A DNA stretch of 20,374 nucleotides, taken from NCBI GenBank assembly GCA_933822405.4, contig CAKOGP040001761.1, forward strand, positions 1 through 20,374, read 5' to 3'. Below the pieces are notes generated by a model. It was not told where the DNA came from and ran no database searches. It saw only the letters and a program-made list of their open reading frames with translations. This DNA comes from Cylindrotheca closterium. Taxonomy: Eukaryota > Bacillariophyta > Bacillariophyceae > Bacillariales > Bacillariaceae. The translations under genes and the position numbers were made by a program. Below, one piece after another: positions 15,755 through 20,374 of the stretch. Within the stretch, counting starts at the first letter, position 1, and the number at the start of each line of letters is the position of its first letter.

Positions 15755-15896
15755 CCGATACGATTTTACCCTTGCCAGTGTTGTCACGCCTAAATAATAA
15801 CCACGACGGGTACCGGTATGCCGGACATCCCTCGCGGCACTGGAAGGACGCTGCAAAAGAATCAGTGGTAGATTCTGAGTCCAAATATTTCACTGC

Positions 15897-15932
15897 TGCA
15901 TAGTGGTAGTGCTGCTGCACTACCACTACGCA
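15897..15932. repeat. Hairpin with 11-bp perfect stem
   Basis: TAGTGGTAGTG (15901-15911) pairs perfectly with CACTACCACTA (15918-15928) over a CTGCTG loop. After one mismatch three more base pairs extend the stem. CTGCTG flanks occur on both sides. A short AAGGGTCCCGG element follows at 15952. Confidence 0.8.
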
Positions 15933-16281
15933 CAGCAGTACTGCTGTATCGAAGGGTCCCGGCTCCCATAAGTGTCTCTACACGATATTTTCTCGTGGGA
16001 AACTCCGCCTTTTAGCCATAGGAAAGCGCTTCAACGGGGAATACTAAGGAAATTTTAATCGTTCTAATCTCTGGTACGTCGCCTGGCCATGATGATGCAA
16101 TGCGGGAATGTAAACTGGCCGAAAGGAGGAAATCTAAAGGAACTTGGGAAAGGCATCATCATTCTTACATTTAGTAAGTATTCATATTTATAATGGAATT
16201 GAAGAAATAGGTCCTAGTATCATATGCAATCTTTTTCAAATAAGGCTCTCGACGGTGCTGGTGCTGGCTGGTCATCATGGT

Positions 16282-17379
16282 CTACATCATTAATGCTCGT
16301 CGAGCAGAAAGGTATTGTTGCTCATACAAAAGCATCTCTTGCAATGACGATGATGGTGCCGATGCTAATGATGCCGGTAGTACTGAAGACGAGGTTGAAG
16401 AAGAGGATGAGGATGATGAGGATGGGGTTGGATATCCAGCACCAAGGCAACCAAGTGGTCCGGCGATCCTTGGCCCAAGTGAGAGGGGAGAATGATGGTT
16501 CATCATCAACCCTCCTGCTGCTCCAGCCATCCCAAGTGTTTCAAAGTGTCTTCTCCTTTCCATCAAACCTGCAATCCTCGTTGCAATGCTTTCATTACTG
16601 TTCATCATGGGATGAGGAGTCCGAGCAGAAGAAGAAGCAACCATCTCGGGGCCGTGCAGCGATGGGAGCACATTACCATGAGATAGTGGCAGTAAAGGAA
16701 CATGGGATTGTTGACACGGTAGGAGTGCAGCTGAGGGCAAAGATTGGGGCAAACCTTGTTGCTGTGGTTGGACACTAGGGAAGAGTGCCGTAAGTAACGA
16801 TTGGGGCAACCCTTGTTTCTGTTGCTTGTCACTGTTGGCCGAGTCGACAACAGACTTTGCTTTTGCGGTGGCTTCAAACGACGTTGTTTCTGTTAAAGGC
16901 AAAGAACTTGCATCTTCCTCGTCACCAACCATGCTGACTTTGGCACCAAGTGTGTTCCTCACCTTTTGCAAAGAGACATGCATGTCTACCACAGCAAAGG
17001 TGATCTCCTCTCTAGACTTGTGCAGAAATCTTGCACCATCTTGAGTGATCTCAGAGTACGCAGCCTCAACAATTTCACGTTTTCTGGATCGATGGATGGA
17101 ATCGTATCGAGCCTTGTACTTACGGACGATAGCCCTCATTCTCCTGTTGCCAGGATGGTTCTGATAGGCTCTACCTCGTCCAAAGATCACATCGTCCTTG
17201 CGGACATTGGAAATTCTTTGGGAATCGCGAATAGCTTCATCAAAGCTTTTGTGGCGACGCTTCGGCTTGTGCTTTCGATCTTTCCATGGAGTGTAACGCT
17301 TGGCCACAGCATCGCGCATCTTGTCGGCCAATGCGATCTGATCTGGTGTCTTGGGGTTGAGCTTTTTGGATGCTGTCAT
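16282..17379 (-). CDS. DUF6824-type protein of the diatom family
   Basis: The 365-residue product has a basic N terminus (KDRKHKPKRRHK, 33-44) and then the family core at about residues 62-146. The core opens DVIFGRGRAYQNHPGNRRMR, continues with IVRKYKARY, then the helix REIVEAAYSEITQDGARFL, and closes with FAVVDMHVSLQKVRNTLG. From memory this pattern is the DUF6824 domain, which is greatly expanded in diatoms. Its function is unproven; a nuclear DNA-linked role is often assumed. The rest is low-complexity: a repeated QQ(Q/K)QGLPQSL motif (187-213), poly-Ser (320-332) and a conserved-looking C-terminal helix (SLQEMLLYEQQYLSARRALMM). The start ATG at 17379 is the first in frame. Plus-strand open frames across this gene are shadows. 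Confidence 0.88.
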   Translation of the reverse strand: MTASKKLNPKTPDQIALADKMRDAVAKRYTPWKDRKHKPKRRHKSFDEAIRDSQRISNVRKDDVIFGRGRAYQNHPGNRRMRAIVRKYKARYDSIHRSRKREIVEAAYSEITQDGARFLHKSREEITFAVVDMHVSLQKVRNTLGAKVSMVGDEEDASSLPLTETTSFEATAKAKSVVDSANSDKQQKQGLPQSLLTALFPSVQPQQQGLPQSLPSAALLPCQQSHVPLLPLSHGNVLPSLHGPEMVASSSARTPHPMMNSNESIATRIAGLMERRRHFETLGMAGAAGGLMMNHHSPLSLGPRIAGPLGCLGAGYPTPSSSSSSSSSTSSSVLPASLASAPSSSLQEMLLYEQQYLSARRALMM

Positions 17380-17748
17380 GTTTTCAAATTATGCGATTTG
17401 ATAAAGACCGAAGACAAAAAAATTAAGTTGTGTGAAAACGCTCCCCCGCTCTCAAGAAATCGAATACGATCACACAAAATAGCATTTTGTGTTCATGCGG
17501 TACCCTTGGCACGTTTTATACAAAATGGTGAATATAATGTTCTCATTGTTTCGAATTTATCGAAATTTAAGAGACACATGATAAAACCAAAAAGAGTGTT
17601 AATTAGATGCAAAGCTGGATATCTGCAGGCTGAGCGCGGTACTCACAGGAGAGGCAATCTGTGCTTGAAGAACGGCGAATTAAAAAATCTGTCAGGTACG
17701 AAGCGGAAAGAAATCACTTTGCATTTCGCATTTTGATGTATTTCACCA

Positions 17749-17759
17749 AAGGGTCCCGG
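17749..17759 (+). repeat. AAGGGTCCCGG dispersed element
   Basis: AAGGGTCCCGG also occurs at 15952-15962, and AAAGGTCCCGG at 18097-18107. Similar bases follow in all three (CCCATAAGT, ATGCCTTAAGT, GATGCCCTA), so a longer diverged repeat is likely. Confidence 0.6.
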
Positions 17760-17823
17760 ATGCCTTAAGTACGATAACCGAGTAGATGTTGCTTCCAAGA
17801 CTTCGCCAGGATGATTGATTATC

Positions 17824-17853
17824 GTTAACACATTTGATTTCGCGTTAACACAT
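17824..17853. repeat. Paired GTTAACACAT motif, part of a dispersed set
   Basis: GTTAACACAT occurs at 17824-17833 and again exactly 20 bp later at 17844-17853. Relatives GTTAACGCAT (18245, 18426) and GATAACGCAT (18154) lie within 600 bp. Confidence 0.7.
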
Positions 17854-19170
17854 CTCACGTCGAGACGGCCGAAATGATATCTTTTTTAAAAACCTTGCTG
17901 TTTCGCAGTATGAGAATTTGGAACGTGGAAACCATCCAACTTCACGAGACCTTTCAGTGATTAGCGAGTCATATGCCTCTACAGCTAGAGGTACCAGGTA
18001 GGCAATACCAGGCACCAGGCACCGCCGATGGAGCAGAAATCTCGAAACAAAAATGCGCCATTGGAAGATTTAGGAGAAATTCGCCTTGTTGCGACAAAAG
18101 GTCCCGGCAGATGCCCTATTTATTGTAATTTTACAAGGAACGCAGTGCATCATGATAACGCATCAAGGACAAGAGTGCAACTACGAGCTTCCCCACTGAA
18201 CGGGAGTTAAAAGTCCAACGAATGACGCGAAATCTTTTATTAGCGTTAACGCATGACGAAATTCGGTTCTGAGTCGAAGAAATAGAGATAAAATGCGCGG
18301 CCGCTTCGCTTTGGAAACTGGTAGTCGTGAGTCGTGAGGCTAAATATTCCACCTATTATCACTCGATTGTCGTGTGTCAGTCAAGAAACAAAGCTACGAG
18401 AGGGGATTTTGTATTTTTTAAAAACGTTAACGCATTAGCCTGAGGAGGTCGAAGGGATGCGTTTCTACCGGTACACGTTTCTCTCATCTGGTGGAATTTG
18501 AAACCGGTGAATTTGAAACGGCCTTTCGTTCCATCTCAGTATTGTGGTAGGGTTTTCAGGAGGGTTAAGGTACAGAATTTACCTACTCCTCATGGGCTGC
18601 CGTGTGCCAGGAGCCCTGCCAGTACAATGGTGAAAATCTCTCTTGACGCATTGTATGTGGAGACAGCTAGTCCTGGTGCGCCAAGCGGAAGAAGTACCCA
18701 GTGGTATCCTCATGTATTGTAAGGTTCCCAATCCAGTCAAATACAAGGCACTGCGATAGGATTACTATACAAGCATGATTGTGGAGCCAATGTCCGAAGT
18801 AGCGACTGTGAGAACCAATCGTGACGCATTTGACAAAGAGTTTTGCTTGATTGCGTCAATGACACCTCGGCGCTGCCTCAAAACAACAAATTGACACTTT
18901 ATAGTCGAAACACACCAGGTTCATCTCATTCATAACTAGCCATCGTTTTGCTACTGTAACAAATGGTGTTGTTACTTTGGAGACTCGCTGTAATAAAGAT
19001 AGCCCCTTGACTGATTCTTGTTTTGTTTTTTGCTTGTAATTTGGCCATTGGGTGTTGTATAAACGCGACGTCATCCGTAAACAAAAATCGTATCCCAATG
19101 AATGGACTATGTGAACACTGTACACTTTGGCAATCACGGTGCGGCTGAATTGCTCATCACCAAATCCCCC

Positions 19171-19741
19171 CTACTTTGATTCGAGCTGACCGGAAGGAAC
19201 GTTCCGAAACAATAACTCGGAATGGTAATAGGCATTTAGATGCAAGACATCTTGGGTCGTCACCTTGTAGCTAGCTTGGTCGAGACACAATGCAATCACA
19301 TTGGACAAATCCATTTGGATGGCCCTGGCAGCACATACAAAGTTGTGACCAAGATTTGAATCCGAGCCACATTGGTGATCATGACAATAGCCACTCCCTT
19401 GGACGACCACTATCTTCTCCTCCTTTGTTCCTGGTGGCGGTGTTAGTAGTAGCATTCGATACACCAAAAGGATGATTGTGCATTTGGCGTGGACGCCGCT
19501 TTCTGGAGTATGGAGTATGGGCTTCAAATCTTCCACATAGTTGGCAAATCGAGTGAGTCCACGCTTCCTTGACCATTTTCGGACTCATCCCCTTGTTCCA
19601 ATGGTAAGCCTCCCAGTCGTTCCGTCGATGCGTGTGGCTGACATAATCCATGGGTATCTTAGGTGCTTCTGCTTGGTGGTGACGGGTGCTGCTTTGGCTG
19701 CCTCTGTGGCCGTTGGGTTTCGACTGATGCTGCTCCTGCAT
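19171..19741 (-). pseudogene. Coding-like stretch split over two frames
   Basis: Two minus-strand frames overlap here. The first starts at an ATG at 19741 and runs 120 codons to 19379. It includes HSICQLCGRFEAHTPYSRKRRPRQMHNHPFG, where a Cys-x2-Cys and nearby His residues hint at a zinc-binding fold. The second runs to a stop at 19171. It is open from 19536 (without an ATG of its own) and has a coding-like end (ARAIQMDLSNVIALCLDQASY, then VTTQDVLHLNAYYHSELLF). A single frameshift, or an intron in the overlap, would join them, but I cannot choose between these. No family is recognised. It could be a broken gene, a two-exon gene or partly chance. Confidence 0.3.
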
Positions 19742-20374
19742 CCTCTCATCATTAACATTTTGTCTTGTTCTTCGTTTCAGGCCTCGAGAATCGATGCAAA
19801 TAAGCCGAAGGTTCCCAGTGTGGTATAATTGCTAGGCATTTTTGATACCGTCCTGTGTTTTTTCTTCTGGACTACTACTTGCTTTTACCACCATGCGGCT
19901 TGCAATTCTTGACATATCGTATTGAATATGGTGTTATTCCGTGACCGAACGATTGTGCACTAGGAGTCGAATCCGGTCTGTCTGACGACCGGCTGCTGAT
20001 ATCTTGTCCACTACGGTATGATATTCGACAAAGGGTCAGTCTTGCCAAGATATTACTCTTGGTCTTACTGCCTTAGCTTTACCTAAGCCCCGCCGACTCT
20101 TGCCCAGTATTGCAGTTCCGTTTCAACACTGGATCTATTCGTGCATCCTTTACTTCAGTCAAATGTAAGTCATCATAATATTTCTTTGAATCAATTTGTA
20201 TCCTATGAAGTATTTTATTTTAAAATACATACTACTATTTTATGATGACGATTGAACAAAATTCCGTAGAATGAATGAATGATACCGGTACGGTGAAAAA
20301 CATAACAAGAGGGTACGATAGTGCGCTTATGGTAGTACAAAAACCCCTCCTGTCAATAGTGAATGGTGACGGGA
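19742..20374. other. Right end of the window, no supported gene
   Basis: No frame with ATG and recognisable content is seen. The plus strand has a good 3' splice-site-like string, CATTAACATTTTGTCTTG then TTCTTCGTTTCAG, ending at about 19780. This may be chance, because no ATG-started upstream exon could be assigned. A tRNA-like fragment lies at 19955-20030, and AT-rich sequence follows from 20160. Confidence 0.45.
19955..20030 (-). other. tRNA-like fragment, possibly SINE-derived
   Basis: On the minus strand, GTAGTGGACAAGATATC resembles a Pol III A box, and GGATTCGACTCC (near 19962-19973) differs by one base from the B-box consensus. Between them CCGGTC and GACCGG form a 6-bp stem. The acceptor and T stems do not pair properly, so it is not an intact tRNA gene. 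Confidence 0.3.

Larger units (their letters stand above)
15427..16281. other. Intergenic region rich in inverted repeats
   Basis: This gap lies upstream of one minus-strand gene and downstream of another. It contains the TATA candidate at 15484-15492, the two hairpins at 15721-15754 and 15897-15932, and an AAGGGTCCCGG element at 15952-15962. No ATG-initiated frame with recognisable content was found. The clustering suggests a small repeat element between 15720 and 15970. Confidence 0.5.
17380..19170. other. Gene-poor region with dispersed short repeats
   Basis: About 1.8 kb with no convincing gene; the short frames have no motif. It does hold recurring elements. AAGGGTCCCGG or a near copy occurs at 17749 and 18097 (also at 15952). 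GTTAAC(A/G)CAT occurs at 17824, 17844, 18245 and 18426, with GATAACGCAT at 18154. GGTACCAGGTAGG with CCAGGCACCAGGCACC lies near 17990-18022. It may be a block of decayed mobile-element sequence. Confidence 0.5.

Noticed and set aside
16224..17736. Plus-strand frames across the DUF6824 gene
   Set aside because: They are shadows; the minus-strand frame carries the recognisable domain.
19541..19828. Plus-strand frame with hydrophobic segments (CLVVTGAALAASVAVGF)
   Set aside because: It opens at TTG and is antisense to the coding-like minus-strand stretch; the hydrophobic look comes from the opposite strand.

Overview
This is a window of nuclear DNA from a microbial eukaryote, most likely a diatom. 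The case rests on protein families: a two-repeat helicase-associated (HA) domain protein without a helicase, a DUF6824-type protein (core DVIFGRGRAYQNHPGN), and a TPR-like protein resembling a large diatom family. A canonical eukaryotic RNA polymerase I subunit (RPA12), possible spliceosomal introns, TATA boxes and wide gene spacing agree with this. A species cannot be named from the sequence alone. Family identifications are from memory of motifs, not from a search.

Layout. Positions 1-5100 are a gene-poor repeat block. It holds a 210-bp inverted repeat built of 30/31-bp units (1091-1300) and two arrays of a 30-bp palindromic unit (1582-1720, 2766-2912). These arrays bracket a decayed gene-like frame that is restored downstream by a 71-bp GT-AG intron. 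Next come two arrays of the palindrome GAGTTATAACTC (3243-3784) around a 98-codon ORF, a 20-bp-phased array of GAAACGATTC (4446-4611), and a broken direct duplication (4771-5032). From 5209 on the DNA is ordinary genic sequence. The plus-strand genes are an HA-domain protein (5209-6186), a TPR-like protein (7180-7890) and an acidic unknown (13192-13971). The minus-strand genes are RPA12 (8245-8598), a disordered Lys/Ser-rich protein (9273-10685), a WW-domain protein (12124-12789), a coiled-coil acidic-tail unknown (14179-15426) and a DUF6824 protein (16282-17379). Positions 17380-20374 are again gene-poor, with dispersed short repeats, a two-frame coding-like stretch at 19171-19741 and a tRNA-like fragment near 19990.

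The genes do not form a pathway. Several look nuclear or regulatory (Pol I subunit, HA protein, DUF6824 protein, WW adaptor, disordered basic protein), but no operon-like or functional linkage can be shown.

The most unusual signal is in the first 5 kb. Several unrelated short repeats, mostly palindromic, are spaced near 20 or 30 bp (multiples of a DNA helical turn), and two of the families bracket coding-like modules. This resembles arrays of binding sites for a transposase or other DNA-binding protein. The mobility interpretation is inference.
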